Assembly: GCA_964637365.1 (NCBI GenBank)
Contig: CAZWWH010000006.1
Location: 1 to 64,000 of the forward strand
Direction: 5' to 3'
DNA from: Cryptoclostridium sp964637365
GTDB lineage: Bacteria; Bacillota; Dehalobacteriia; UBA7702
DNA: 64,000 nt
Below the pieces are notes generated by a model. The model worked only from the letters and a program-made list of their open reading frames with translations, searched no databases and was not told the origin of the DNA. Numbering within the stretch: position 1 is the first letter of the stretch; each line of letters starts with the position of its first letter. Both the position numbers and the translations under genes were made by a program. This document shows positions 42,475 to 50,654 of the stretch, piece after piece.

Positions 42475-43365
42475 ATGACCACCTATGTCATCTATGGGGA
42501 CCTGCTGTTTCTTACCAACCTCATATTGGATTTGGCTTTGCTCATTGCCGTGAAGCGCTTTGGTAATTTTCCGGGACCAATCTGGCGGATTCTACTGGCA
42601 GCAGTCGTTGGCGCATTCCTTGGCGTTGTCTCTCTGACTGCACGCTGGGCGGTGCTGCGCACGGTATGGGGAAAGCTAGCAGCTACGTTACTCATTGTGT
42701 CGGTGGCATATTCTGTGAAAGGCCGGCGTCTGATTTTGGCCTTTGTCTATTTTTATCTCATTGGTTTTGCCATGGCAGGAGGGGTTATGGCCCTGACCTG
42801 GTTGGTCCAGGATGCGGGATGGCATAATTCTCAGCTGCCATATACGGCATTGGGCTTGGGCGTTGCTCTTCTTCTGGCGTTAGCCTTTTCCCATTGGGGG
42901 GCTTCCTATGTTAAAAAAAATCTGCGGCGCAGCGTTATGACGGAACCTTTGGAAATCGTTTTGGGAGGCAAAAAGGTTTCTTTGCCTGCTTTAATGGATA
43001 CCGGCAATGAACTGCTGGATCCTGTTACGGGCCAACCGGTGATTATTGTGGAATATCGCGCTGTGGAAACACTGCTGCCTGATGGATTTCGCCATGCTTG
43101 GCGCCGATGGGGGAAAAGCGATGTGACTCAAATTATGACAGAGACCGATGAAAAATCTTTGGGGCTTTCTCTGCGTTTGGTACCCTTTTCCAGCATTGGT
43201 AAAAGCAATGGGATGCTGCTGGGTTTTTGTCCCCAATGCATTATATTACCCCAACGTAAAAATGCCGTGATTCGTCACGCCGTTGTTTGTTTATATGATG
43301 GTGCCATCGGTTCCCGTGAGGATTGCCGTGGTATTGTGAATCCTGCGATTCTGGATATGGTATAA
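42475..43365 (+). CDS. spoIIGA: Sigma-E processing peptidase SpoIIGA
   Basis: The membrane aspartic protease that activates pro-sigma-E in the mother cell. It has 296 residues, five N-terminal membrane helices (residues about 1-145) and a retropepsin-like domain with the active site LMDTGNELLDPVTGQPV. I chose ATG 42475 with a GGGGG-rich ribosome site. sigE follows after 14 bases, the universal arrangement in spore formers. Confidence 0.95.
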   Translation: MTTYVIYGDLLFLTNLILDLALLIAVKRFGNFPGPIWRILLAAVVGAFLGVVSLTARWAVLRTVWGKLAATLLIVSVAYSVKGRRLILAFVYFYLIGFAMAGGVMALTWLVQDAGWHNSQLPYTALGLGVALLLALAFSHWGASYVKKNLRRSVMTEPLEIVLGGKKVSLPALMDTGNELLDPVTGQPVIIVEYRAVETLLPDGFRHAWRRWGKSDVTQIMTETDEKSLGLSLRLVPFSSIGKSNGMLLGFCPQCIILPQRKNAVIRHAVVCLYDGAIGSREDCRGIVNPAILDMV

Positions 43366-43379
43366 GGAGGAGAGCTTTC

Positions 43380-44099
43380 ATGGAAGTCGGTGGATTACAA
43401 CAGGTTATGGCGGTATTTTTTCCAAAAAAGGAACGCTGCGAGCCACGAACTGTGTTTTATGTGGGAGGCAGCGATGTTTTGCCGGCTCCGTTGACCCTGG
43501 AGGAGGAGCGGGATCTTTTAAGCCGCATGGGCACCGGCGATGAAAAGGTTCGAGCAGCTCTTATTGAGCATAATCTTCGTCTGGTGGTTTATATCGCCCG
43601 CCGTTTTGAAAACACTGGGATTTATATTGAAGACCTCGTTTCTATCGGTACCATTGGTTTAATCAAAGCGGTAAATACCTTTGACCCCTCCAAAAAAATC
43701 AAGCTGGCCACTTATGCCTCTCGCTGCATTGAAAATGAAATTCTAATGTTTTTGCGTCGTAGCTGCAAGACCAAAGGAGAAATATCCTTTGATGAACCAC
43801 TGAACGTGGATTGGGATGGTAACGAGCTTCTTTTATCCGATATTATGGGCACCGACCCGGATCTCTGTTCCCGAGGGTTGGAGGAGGAAGTGGATAAAGC
43901 ATTGCTGCATATGGCCATGGAAAAACTCACTGATAGGGAACGGGTCATTGTGGAGCTACGCTACGGCCTAAATGATGAAGGTAACGAGAAAACCCAAAAG
44001 GAAGTTGCCGATGTGCTGGGTATTTCCCAATCATATATTTCCCGTTTGGAAAAGCGCATCATCAAACGTCTTCGTAAGGAAATCCTGAAAACCATCTAA
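43380..44099 (+). CDS. sigE: Sporulation sigma factor sigma-E
   Basis: The mother-cell sigma factor, 239 residues. A short pro-sequence (MEVGGLQQVMAVFFPKK) precedes region 2 (LIEHNLRLVVYIARRFENTGIYIEDLVSIGTIGLIKAVNTFD) and region 4 (KEVADVLGISQSYISRLEKRIIKRLRKEI). The pro-sequence is removed by SpoIIGA. AAGGAGGAG precedes the start. sigG, which commonly follows, is absent here. Confidence 0.97.
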   Translation: MEVGGLQQVMAVFFPKKERCEPRTVFYVGGSDVLPAPLTLEEERDLLSRMGTGDEKVRAALIEHNLRLVVYIARRFENTGIYIEDLVSIGTIGLIKAVNTFDPSKKIKLATYASRCIENEILMFLRRSCKTKGEISFDEPLNVDWDGNELLLSDIMGTDPDLCSRGLEEEVDKALLHMAMEKLTDRERVIVELRYGLNDEGNEKTQKEVADVLGISQSYISRLEKRIIKRLRKEILKTI

Positions 44100-44165
44100 T
44101 GCCTTTGACAAGTGCTGTAAAATTTGGTATGTCAATGTCAAATTTTTGGGAGAGGAGGCGGGAGT

Positions 44166-44611
44166 ATGAAGGGTGACCTCTATACCATCGGTGAAATCGG
44201 CAAGATTTGTAAAGTTCCATTATCGACTCTGCGCTATGATGACCGCATTGGCGTTATAAAACCGGCTTTTGTTGATCATAAAACAGGATATCGCTATTAC
44301 GACCGGGAAGCCTTGATGCGAATCCCGGTTTTGCGGTTTTATCAGGAAGCGGGGGTTCAATGGAAAGATATATCCAATATGTTAGATTAGGAGAATCTCA
44401 CCATGTTGGGAGGCCTCCCCATTTTCCCGGCATGGTGTTTGAGAATTACCTCATTAATAATGATTTGTGTTCGGGAATATTTCAGTCTCAAAGCGTTACT
44501 GTGGGACCGCTGTTCATCGCTTTTTCTCCAGCGGAGCGTCGTTTAGAGGGCGATATGGAGGATGTAATGCTATATATTGAGAAGCGTTCGAATTGTCGCA
44601 CAAGTTATTAG
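44166..44611 (+). pseudogene. Broken MerR-family regulator gene
   Basis: ATG 44166 (ribosome site GGAGGCGGGAG) opens a MerR DNA-binding domain: YTIGEIGKICKVPLSTLRYD, then IGVIKPAFVDHKTGYRYYD, ending at ISNMLD with TAG (44388-44390). Only 74 residues remain. A second frame (44360-44611), offset by two, contains VTVGPLFIAFSPAERRLEGD, which could be a remnant of an effector domain. Frame loss plus deletion is the simplest reading. The amber stop is not a pyrrolysine site, because the frame beyond it does not look like protein. Confidence 0.5.
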
Positions 44612-44772
44612 GTGGTTTCTTTACCGTCTTTTTCTTGTGTGGTTTGTTATCATCGGGGAGATTTTTATTGAAAAATTTCGCTGTCTTGGCGTCCCTTTAT
44701 GGTGAAACCGCAGTTTTTGTGATAAAATAAATGATAATGTTGATTTCATCCACCGACAAAGGAGGAAGCGAT

Positions 44773-45855
44773 ATGAAGAAAATAGGTATTCTTACCGGCG
44801 GCGGCGACTGCCCCGGCCTCAATGCTGTAATTCGCGGCGTGGTCAAAGCTGCCCATCGAGAAAACATTGAAGTCGTCGGTATTCTAGACGGCTTCAAAGG
44901 GCTGATGGAAAAGCGATTTCAGATTTTATCTCCCAAAGAAGTACAGGGAATTTTGCCTAAAGGCGGCACGATTTTAGGCACTACCAATCGTGACAACCCC
45001 TTTCACTACCCTGTTTTGGATGGAGAAACCATCGTGGTTTATAAAGATGAAAGCCAGCGGCTTTTAGATAATGTAAAGGAAATGGGGTTGGATACCATCA
45101 TTGTAATCGGCGGTGATGGCACCATGAATATTGCTCATGAAATGGCTGGTCTTGGTCTTAAGGTCGTGGGAGTACCCAAAACCATCGACAATGACCTTTC
45201 CTCTACGGATCAAACCTTTGGTTTCGAAACAGCAGTCAACACTGCTACCGAAGCCATTGATAAACTCCATACCACAGCGGAGAGCCACCATCGTGTGATG
45301 ATTTTAGAGCTAATGGGACGGGACGCCGGGTTTATTTCCCTTTACGCCGGCTTGGCTGGCGGCGCCGATATTATTTTGATTCCAGAGATTCCCTTTTCCA
45401 TTGAGGGGATCTTGAAAAAAGTTCATGCTCGTGCCCAACGAGGCAGCCGTTTTAGCATCATTGTGGTGTCCGAAGGCTGTAAGTTGGGCGGGAAACAAGT
45501 GGTGGAAGGGGAGAATCTAGGAAATCCTTATAATACACACCGTCTGGGGGGAATTGGTGAAGCTTTGGCCCAGGAAATTCGAGCTGTCAGTGATTTAGAG
45601 GTTCGTACCACGGTGTTGGGGCATTTACAGCGGGGAGGCAGTCCCGCTCCCTTTGATCGCATTCTTTCCTCCCGTTATGGGGTTGCCGCATTGGAGGTTG
45701 CCAAAAGCGACGCCAGTGATGTCATGGTTTGCCTACGGAACGGCAGTATTGAAACCGTGTCCCTGGCGGAAGCCACCCATGGACAGAAATCTGTAAATCC
45801 CTTGGGCGAATTGGTCAATACCGCCCGTATGCTGGATATATCTTTTGGTGATTGA
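44773..45855 (+). CDS. pfkA: 6-phosphofructokinase (group III type)
   Basis: Phosphorylates fructose 6-phosphate in glycolysis; 360 residues, longer than the roughly 320-residue E. coli-like enzyme. It begins KKIGILTGGGDCPGLNAVIRG and has IVIGGDGTMNIA and VPKTIDNDLSSTDQTFG. The first carries Gly at the position (E. coli 104) that is Asp in pyrophosphate enzymes, while the second carries Lys (position 124) as in those enzymes. This mixed Gly/Lys pattern is known in ATP-using group III members, so ATP is favoured but not proven. AAAGGAGG precedes the start. Confidence 0.93.
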   Translation: MKKIGILTGGGDCPGLNAVIRGVVKAAHRENIEVVGILDGFKGLMEKRFQILSPKEVQGILPKGGTILGTTNRDNPFHYPVLDGETIVVYKDESQRLLDNVKEMGLDTIIVIGGDGTMNIAHEMAGLGLKVVGVPKTIDNDLSSTDQTFGFETAVNTATEAIDKLHTTAESHHRVMILELMGRDAGFISLYAGLAGGADIILIPEIPFSIEGILKKVHARAQRGSRFSIIVVSEGCKLGGKQVVEGENLGNPYNTHRLGGIGEALAQEIRAVSDLEVRTTVLGHLQRGGSPAPFDRILSSRYGVAALEVAKSDASDVMVCLRNGSIETVSLAEATHGQKSVNPLGELVNTARMLDISFGD

Positions 45856-45930
45856 TGGGGAGTTCAGAATTGTCCTCACAATTTATGATTTTGTGTTTTG
45901 TCGAAAATTATGACTGGCGGTGAAATTCCG

Positions 45931-45958
45931 TTGACAAATCCTAGTGAAGTGGTATAAT
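45931..45958 (+). promoter_or_regulatory. Strong promoter upstream of the Amt-PII gene
   Basis: A perfect TTGACA (45931-45936) and a perfect TATAAT (45953-45958) are spaced by 16 bases. It lies 185 bases before the start codon and is followed by two terminator-like hairpins. Confidence 0.85.
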
Positions 45959-45975
45959 ACATACCATCAAAGCAA

Positions 45976-46014
45976 CGGCGCTATGAAATTTTCCATAGCG
46001 CCGATTTTATTTTA
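45976..46014 (+). terminator. First terminator-like hairpin in the amt leader
   Basis: A perfect ten-pair stem, CGGCGCTATG/CATAGCGCCG (45976-45985 and 45994-46003), is followed by ATTTTATTTT. It lies only about 10 bases after the predicted transcription start, so it would end most transcripts unless antiterminated. Confidence 0.75.
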
Positions 46015-46065
46015 AAATATAGGTTTGCAATACAAAGCTTATTCAAACCAAAAGAACGATAAGCA

Positions 46066-46112
46066 CAATGGCGTGTACCTTTCCTTTTTGGGGTACGCGC
46101 CATTGATTTTAT
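46066..46112 (+). terminator. Second terminator-like hairpin in the amt leader
   Basis: CAATGGCGTGTACC (46066-46079) pairs with GGTACGCGCCATTG (46092-46105) over 14 positions with one G-U, followed by ATTTTAT. It stands 30 bases before the amt start codon. Confidence 0.7.
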
Positions 46113-46142
46113 AGATGAATACTTTTTAGGGGGAATGTTATT

Positions 46143-47822
46143 ATGTTTTCATCTGTTGACACACTATGGGTTTTGCTCGGCGCTTTGCTGGTATTCTTTA
46201 TGCAAGCTGGCTTCGCCCTAGTTGAAACGGGACTCACCCGCGCGAAGAACTCCGGCAACATTATTATGAAAAATGTAATGGATCTTTGCCTCGGCACCAT
46301 TATTTTTTGGGTCATCGGTTTTGGATTGATGTTTGGGACAAACGCTGCTGGTGGCCTGATCGGTATTCCTGATTTCTTCGTACAAGGCGACTATTCCGGG
46401 AGCTATCCCACTTACGCCTTTCTGATTTTCCAAACTGTATTTTGTGCTACTTCCGCTACCATCGTATCCGGCGCTATGGCGGAACGTACCAAATTTTCGA
46501 CGTATCTTATTTTCAGCTTCCTGCTCAGCGGTTTGATTTACCCCGTATCCGGTCATTGGATTTGGGGCGGAGGCTGGCTCTCCCAACTGGGCTTTCATGA
46601 TTTTGCCGGTTCCACTGCCGTTCATATGGTTGGTGGTGTGGCTTCACTCATGGGGGCCAAAATGGTTGGTCCCCGCATTGGGAAATATAACAGTGACGGA
46701 ACGGCCAACGCTATTCCCGGTCATAATCTGATTCTTGCCGCTCTCGGTGTTTTCATTCTCTGGCTCGCATGGTTCGGCTTCAACGGCTGCTCTACCGTAT
46801 CTCTCTCCGATGACGCTGCCATGGAATCTGCTTCGGTAATTTTCGTCAACACCAATATGGCTGCTGCTGTCGCCGCAGTGGCCACGATGATTATCACTTG
46901 GATAAAATACAAAAAGCCTGATGTTTCCATGACCTTGAATGGCTGCCTTGCCGGTCTTGTTGGTATCACCGCTGGTTGTGACGCGGTATCTCCTGTCGGC
47001 GCTTTCTTTATCGGCCTCATCGCCGCCTTTGTAGTAGTATTTGGAATTGAATTTGTTGATAAAGTCTTGAAGGTTGACGATCCTGTTGGCGCCATCGGTG
47101 TCCATGGCCTTTGCGGCGCTGCCGGTACCATCCTGGTAGGTTTCTTCTCCTTGGACGAAGGCTTGCTTTATGGTCATGGAGCTTCCTTCCTGGGTGTACA
47201 GTGTCTCGGTGTTGTTTCCGTTATCGCTTGGATCGCTGTTGCCTCCGCCATCGTATTCGCCATCTTAAAAGCAACCATGGGCTTGCGGGTCTCCAAAGAA
47301 GAAGAAATTATCGGCCTTGATATTGAGGAACACGGCTTGGTTTCCTCTTACGCGGACTTTATGCCCAAAACTGCTACTCCTGTCGGCGCGATCCCTGCGC
47401 CTGAAATCCGTACAGAGGTTCCGGAATCCGAAGCCATTCCTGTGGAGGTTCATGCGATTCCCGGTGTATCCAAAATTTCCAAAGTTACCATTATTACCAA
47501 TGAAAATAAATTTGATCTCCTGAAGTCGTCTTTGGAAGCCATTGGCGTTACCGGGATGACCATTACCAAAGTGCAAGGCTGTGGGATGCAGAAAGGCAGA
47601 ACCGAATATTATCGTGGTGTTAAACTGGGTATGCACCTGCTGCCAAAAATTAAAATCGACATTGTTGTATGCAAAGTACCCGTTAAAACCGTGGTGGATG
47701 TGGCCAAAGCCGCTCTTTACACCGGCCACATCGGTGATGGCAAAATCTTCGTCTATGATGTGGAAAATGTTATAAAAGTCCGCACCGGTGAAGAACACTA
47801 CGACGCCTTGCAGGATGATTGA
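46143..47822 (+). CDS. Ammonium transporter fused to a PII signalling domain
   Basis: A 559-residue protein joining an Amt channel (about 1-400, eleven hydrophobic segments) to a PII domain (about 440-550). Amt motifs: FMQAGFALVETGLTRAKNSG, AGSTAVHMVGG with the pore His, and GVHGLCGAAGTI. A linker rich in Pro and Glu joins them. The PII part has the T-loop GRTEYYRGV, with Tyr490 at the position of Tyr51 that is modified in enteric PII, and the C-terminal TGHIGDGKIFVYDVE. Normally Amt and GlnK are separate, and PII blocks the channel when nitrogen is plentiful; here the regulator is tethered. Confidence 0.93.
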   Translation: MFSSVDTLWVLLGALLVFFMQAGFALVETGLTRAKNSGNIIMKNVMDLCLGTIIFWVIGFGLMFGTNAAGGLIGIPDFFVQGDYSGSYPTYAFLIFQTVFCATSATIVSGAMAERTKFSTYLIFSFLLSGLIYPVSGHWIWGGGWLSQLGFHDFAGSTAVHMVGGVASLMGAKMVGPRIGKYNSDGTANAIPGHNLILAALGVFILWLAWFGFNGCSTVSLSDDAAMESASVIFVNTNMAAAVAAVATMIITWIKYKKPDVSMTLNGCLAGLVGITAGCDAVSPVGAFFIGLIAAFVVVFGIEFVDKVLKVDDPVGAIGVHGLCGAAGTILVGFFSLDEGLLYGHGASFLGVQCLGVVSVIAWIAVASAIVFAILKATMGLRVSKEEEIIGLDIEEHGLVSSYADFMPKTATPVGAIPAPEIRTEVPESEAIPVEVHAIPGVSKISKVTIITNENKFDLLKSSLEAIGVTGMTITKVQGCGMQKGRTEYYRGVKLGMHLLPKIKIDIVVCKVPVKTVVDVAKAALYTGHIGDGKIFVYDVENVIKVRTGEEHYDALQDD

Positions 47823-47936
47823 TCCTTATGATGTAACCTTTGGAATTATTGTAACCATGAACCCTCTCTCTGAATCAAAATCTCCTTATTCTTATTTTTG
47901 AGTTGCCAATCGTTCAATATTCTGTCAATGGAATAA

Positions 47937-47969
47937 GGCGGTGATCATTTGTGGTCACCGCCGTTTTTT
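47937..47969 (+). terminator. Terminator after the Amt-PII gene
   Basis: The stem GGCGGTGA/TCACCGCC (47937-47944 and 47955-47962) with an inner extension is followed by GTTTTTT. Confidence 0.85.
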
Positions 47970-47990
47970 GTAATTAGGCAGGGAATTAAA

Positions 47991-48027
47991 AATCAGAAGC
48001 GATGCAATTTTTGTCGCTTCTGATTTT
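47991..48027. terminator. Bidirectional terminator at the end of the aro operon
   Basis: A perfect 12-pair stem, AATCAGAAGCGA/TCGCTTCTGATT (47991-48002 and 48014-48025), has T runs outward on both strands. It ends the minus-strand aro operon just after aroQ. Confidence 0.9.
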
Positions 48028-48028
48028 T

Positions 48029-48469
48029 TTATTGATTTGTTTCCAGATGATGTTTTAAATAAGCCACGGCCTCTTTGTATCCTTCAAAGCCCATGCCGCA
48101 AAAGGTTTTGATACAAGCCATTCCTGCATAGGAATGGTGGCGGAATTCTTCCCGTTCATAAATATTGGAGAGATGCACCTCCACCGCCGGCAGAGCCACG
48201 GATTTCAATGCGTCAAGGATGGCGACGCTGGTGTGGGTGTAGGCGGCGGGATTGATGATAATGCCGTCGGCATTGTCGTAAGCTTCCTGGATATAGTCCA
48301 CAAGGTCGCCTTCATGATTGGACTGGAAAAATTTCGTTTTGATTCCCGCCTGATCGCATTGGTCTTTGATATAGGCGATGAGTGCCTCGTAGTTTTGACT
48401 GCCGTAAACGGCGGGTTCTCTCAAACCCAGTAAATTGATGTTGGGGCCGTGGATAATATAGAATTTCAT
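48029..48469 (-). CDS. aroQ: Type II 3-dehydroquinate dehydratase
   Basis: The third shikimate-pathway enzyme, a dodecamer of 146-residue subunits. It opens with IIHGPNINLLGLREPAVYG (catalytic Tyr), then FQSNHEGDLVDYI, INPAAYTHTSVAI and EVHLSNIYEREEFRHHSY. Its ATG overlaps the aroE TGA (ATGA). It is the last gene of the operon. Confidence 0.96.
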   Translation of the reverse strand: MKFYIIHGPNINLLGLREPAVYGSQNYEALIAYIKDQCDQAGIKTKFFQSNHEGDLVDYIQEAYDNADGIIINPAAYTHTSVAILDALKSVALPAVEVHLSNIYEREEFRHHSYAGMACIKTFCGMGFEGYKEAVAYLKHHLETNQ

Positions 48470-49497
48470 AAGAGGCTCCTTTCAATCACCGCTAAGGCTT
48501 CTTTCAGCTCCATGCCCGTGACGGAAAAGTCGGGTTGTAGTTTGTCGCTTTTTTCCGAAGCGGAGATTAGAATTCCATTTTGGGTAAAGGCGTCACGGTT
48601 TAACATCACACTTTGATAATCGGCTCCAATGACTACGCCGTTTTGTTTGCCCATGGCTTCGGGGAAGCTATCGTACAAAAACTTTCGTTTTAAGACATAA
48701 GCCACCCGCTCCGCCAAACGCATATTGTCGATGATGACTAAATTGGAAAAATCCGCCCGCATTTTGCGGTAGACTTCTTCGCCCTTTTCCGGGGGAATGG
48801 GATGGCCCTGAAATAATTCCGCAGCGCAGCGGGCCTGTTCCACCAGCATAGGAAGACCGTTGGAGCAAGGAAGTTTGCGCTTTTTGGCCTGTAAAAGAAA
48901 GGCTGTGGACAGGGGATTGTAAATGACGTCCAAAACCCCTTCTAAATGGGTGAAGTCCTCTAAATGAACCAGCAGTTCCCCATTGTTTGGGAACATTCCC
49001 ACCGGGGTGGCGTTGACGAGGATTTCAGCGTCCAGATAGCAGCTGCGGTCTTCGTAACGAACCCCTTCATAGAGAGAGACCGTCACCACTTCTCTGGCTT
49101 TTTGGTCTTTGGCCGCGGCTCTGGCCATGATACCGGTTCCACCGTCACCGAGGATGACGACCTTTTTCCCCGCTAAGGAAATGCCGGCTTTTTTCGCCAT
49201 ATGCAGAAAGCCGAGGTAGTCGGTGTTATCGCCAAACAAGGTGCCATCATGACGGCGTACCAGAGTATTGACGCTGCCGATATCCTTGGCTCTTGGGGAA
49301 ATTTCATCGCAAAAGGGAATTACCGCTTTTTTGTAAGGAATGGTGACGTTTAAACCAATATATTCGCCGTTTTTGATAAAACCCTCCAACTCATCGGGGG
49401 CCAGACTTTTTAATTCATAGTCATTGTTGCCGAACATTTTGTGAATAGCCGGGGAGAAGCTGTGACCCAGCTTTTCCCCGATTAAACCGTATTTCAT
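48466..49497 (-). CDS. aroE: Shikimate dehydrogenase with a vestigial shikimate-kinase tail
   Basis: Reduces 3-dehydroshikimate with NADPH. Residues 1-245 are a full AroE: LIGEKLGHSFSPAIHKMF, NVTIPYKKAVIPFCDE with the catalytic Lys, GDNTDYLGF and ILGDGGTGIMARAAA. The last 98 residues are extra. They read like a shrunken shikimate kinase: NLVIIDNMRLAERVAYVLKR aligns with the kinase strand, P-loop and helix but lacks GxxGxGKS, and GVVIGADYQSVMLNRDAFTQ resembles the kinase's GG(G)AV.L..NR segment. As bifunctional AroE-AroK proteins are known, this looks like a kinase domain that has lost its ATP site. No separate aroK is in this operon. Confidence 0.88.
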   Translation of the reverse strand: MKYGLIGEKLGHSFSPAIHKMFGNNDYELKSLAPDELEGFIKNGEYIGLNVTIPYKKAVIPFCDEISPRAKDIGSVNTLVRRHDGTLFGDNTDYLGFLHMAKKAGISLAGKKVVILGDGGTGIMARAAAKDQKAREVVTVSLYEGVRYEDRSCYLDAEILVNATPVGMFPNNGELLVHLEDFTHLEGVLDVIYNPLSTAFLLQAKKRKLPCSNGLPMLVEQARCAAELFQGHPIPPEKGEEVYRKMRADFSNLVIIDNMRLAERVAYVLKRKFLYDSFPEAMGKQNGVVIGADYQSVMLNRDAFTQNGILISASEKSDKLQPDFSVTGMELKEALAVIERSLL

Positions 49498-49510
49498 GAT
49501 GTCGCTCCTT

Positions 49511-50653
49511 TCAGCAGATCTCCGTATAGCTTCCCAAGTAAGAGAACTGTGGAAGTTCGCTTTCCAGTTGACATAATAATTTTAGGACATCCTCTGAGTA
49601 GCAGGAAGCGTCGATATCAAAATAAAACATGAATTCAAAATCTTTCCCGGGAATGGGGCGGCTCTCCAACTTTGTGAGGTTCAGTCCCAAGGAGGAAAAG
49701 CGGGTGATAACCCTGTAAAGGGAACCTGGGCTGTGGGGTACCGTCAGCATTAGGCTGATTTTGTCAGCACCGGGATAGATTTCCAAATCCTTGGTGATAC
49801 AGATGAAACGGGTGAAATTGCTGCCGTTGTCCTGGATGTTTTCTCCCAAGATATTAAGGCCGTAAAGGGAACCGCAGTAAACCGAGGAAATGGCGGCGAT
49901 ATCATTCCTCGGCGATTCTGCCACCATCCGTGCGGCGGTTGCGGTGTTTTCGCAAAGGGTAATTTTGATTTCAGGCATTTGTTTTAGGAAATTATAGCAT
50001 TGGGAAATGGCTTGTTCATGGGAGACGATTTCCTTGATGTTTTCCATGACCACGCCTTTTTTGGCCAGCAATGCGTGGTCAACTTTGAGGCGTAAGCTTT
50101 TTACAATGTAGAATTTGTATTTTTTCATCAAGTCATAGACTTCGTTGACAGAACCTGCGGTACTGTTTTCAATGGGCAAAATGCCGTAGCGGCAAAGTCC
50201 CTGTTCCACCCCTTGAAATACTCCCTCAAATTCCTGGAAGTACATGATATTGGGAATGTTGAACATCTTGTCGCAGGCAATTTGTGAATAAGCGCCCTCA
50301 GCGCCCTGGCAGGCCACAGTGGCCTTGGTGGGAAACATCCGGGGCGTTGTTTCAATGGCCTTGTTGATTTCCTGTTCCATGGCGGGGTCCGGGTTAATGA
50401 AACGGTTTTGATAGGCGCGGCTCAAATCGAAAAGCATGTTGAACAGCGCTTTGCTGTATCCGGCGTATTCTTCGTTGACGCCGTTTGCGATCCGGTTGAT
50501 GATTTCCCGTTCTCTGGTGCGGTTCACAGCCGGCAGTTTGTTGTCATATTTATATGTACCGATTTCTCTGGCCAAATCCATGCGTTTTTCAAAAAGCTTC
50601 GCCATTTGGTCGTCGATAATGTCAATTTGTTCTCGAGCTTCGTTGAGATCCAT
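49511..50653 (-). CDS. pheA: Bifunctional chorismate mutase / prephenate dehydratase
   Basis: The P-protein that makes phenylpyruvate from chorismate. The AroQ-type mutase is at residues 1-90 (DIIDDQMAKLFEKRMDLAREIGTYK), the dehydratase at about 105-285 (ACQGAEGAYSQIAC, LPIENSTAGSV), and an ACT domain (about 295-370, VPHSPGSLYRVITRFSSLGLNLTKLESRP) gives Phe feedback control. 380 residues, full length. It lies two bases after the aroC stop. Confidence 0.95.
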   Translation of the reverse strand: MDLNEAREQIDIIDDQMAKLFEKRMDLAREIGTYKYDNKLPAVNRTREREIINRIANGVNEEYAGYSKALFNMLFDLSRAYQNRFINPDPAMEQEINKAIETTPRMFPTKATVACQGAEGAYSQIACDKMFNIPNIMYFQEFEGVFQGVEQGLCRYGILPIENSTAGSVNEVYDLMKKYKFYIVKSLRLKVDHALLAKKGVVMENIKEIVSHEQAISQCYNFLKQMPEIKITLCENTATAARMVAESPRNDIAAISSVYCGSLYGLNILGENIQDNGSNFTRFICITKDLEIYPGADKISLMLTVPHSPGSLYRVITRFSSLGLNLTKLESRPIPGKDFEFMFYFDIDASCYSEDVLKLLCQLESELPQFSYLGSYTEIC

Positions 50654-50654
50654 A

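Noticed and set aside
44388..44610. Pyrrolysine read-through of the MerR fragment's TAG
   Set aside because: The frame after the TAG does not look like protein and meets another TAG and a TAA; the recognisable remnant lies in a different frame.
46644..47798. Long minus-strand frames opposite the Amt-PII gene
   Set aside because: They are antisense shadows of a well-supported gene, without ribosome sites or recognisable domains.
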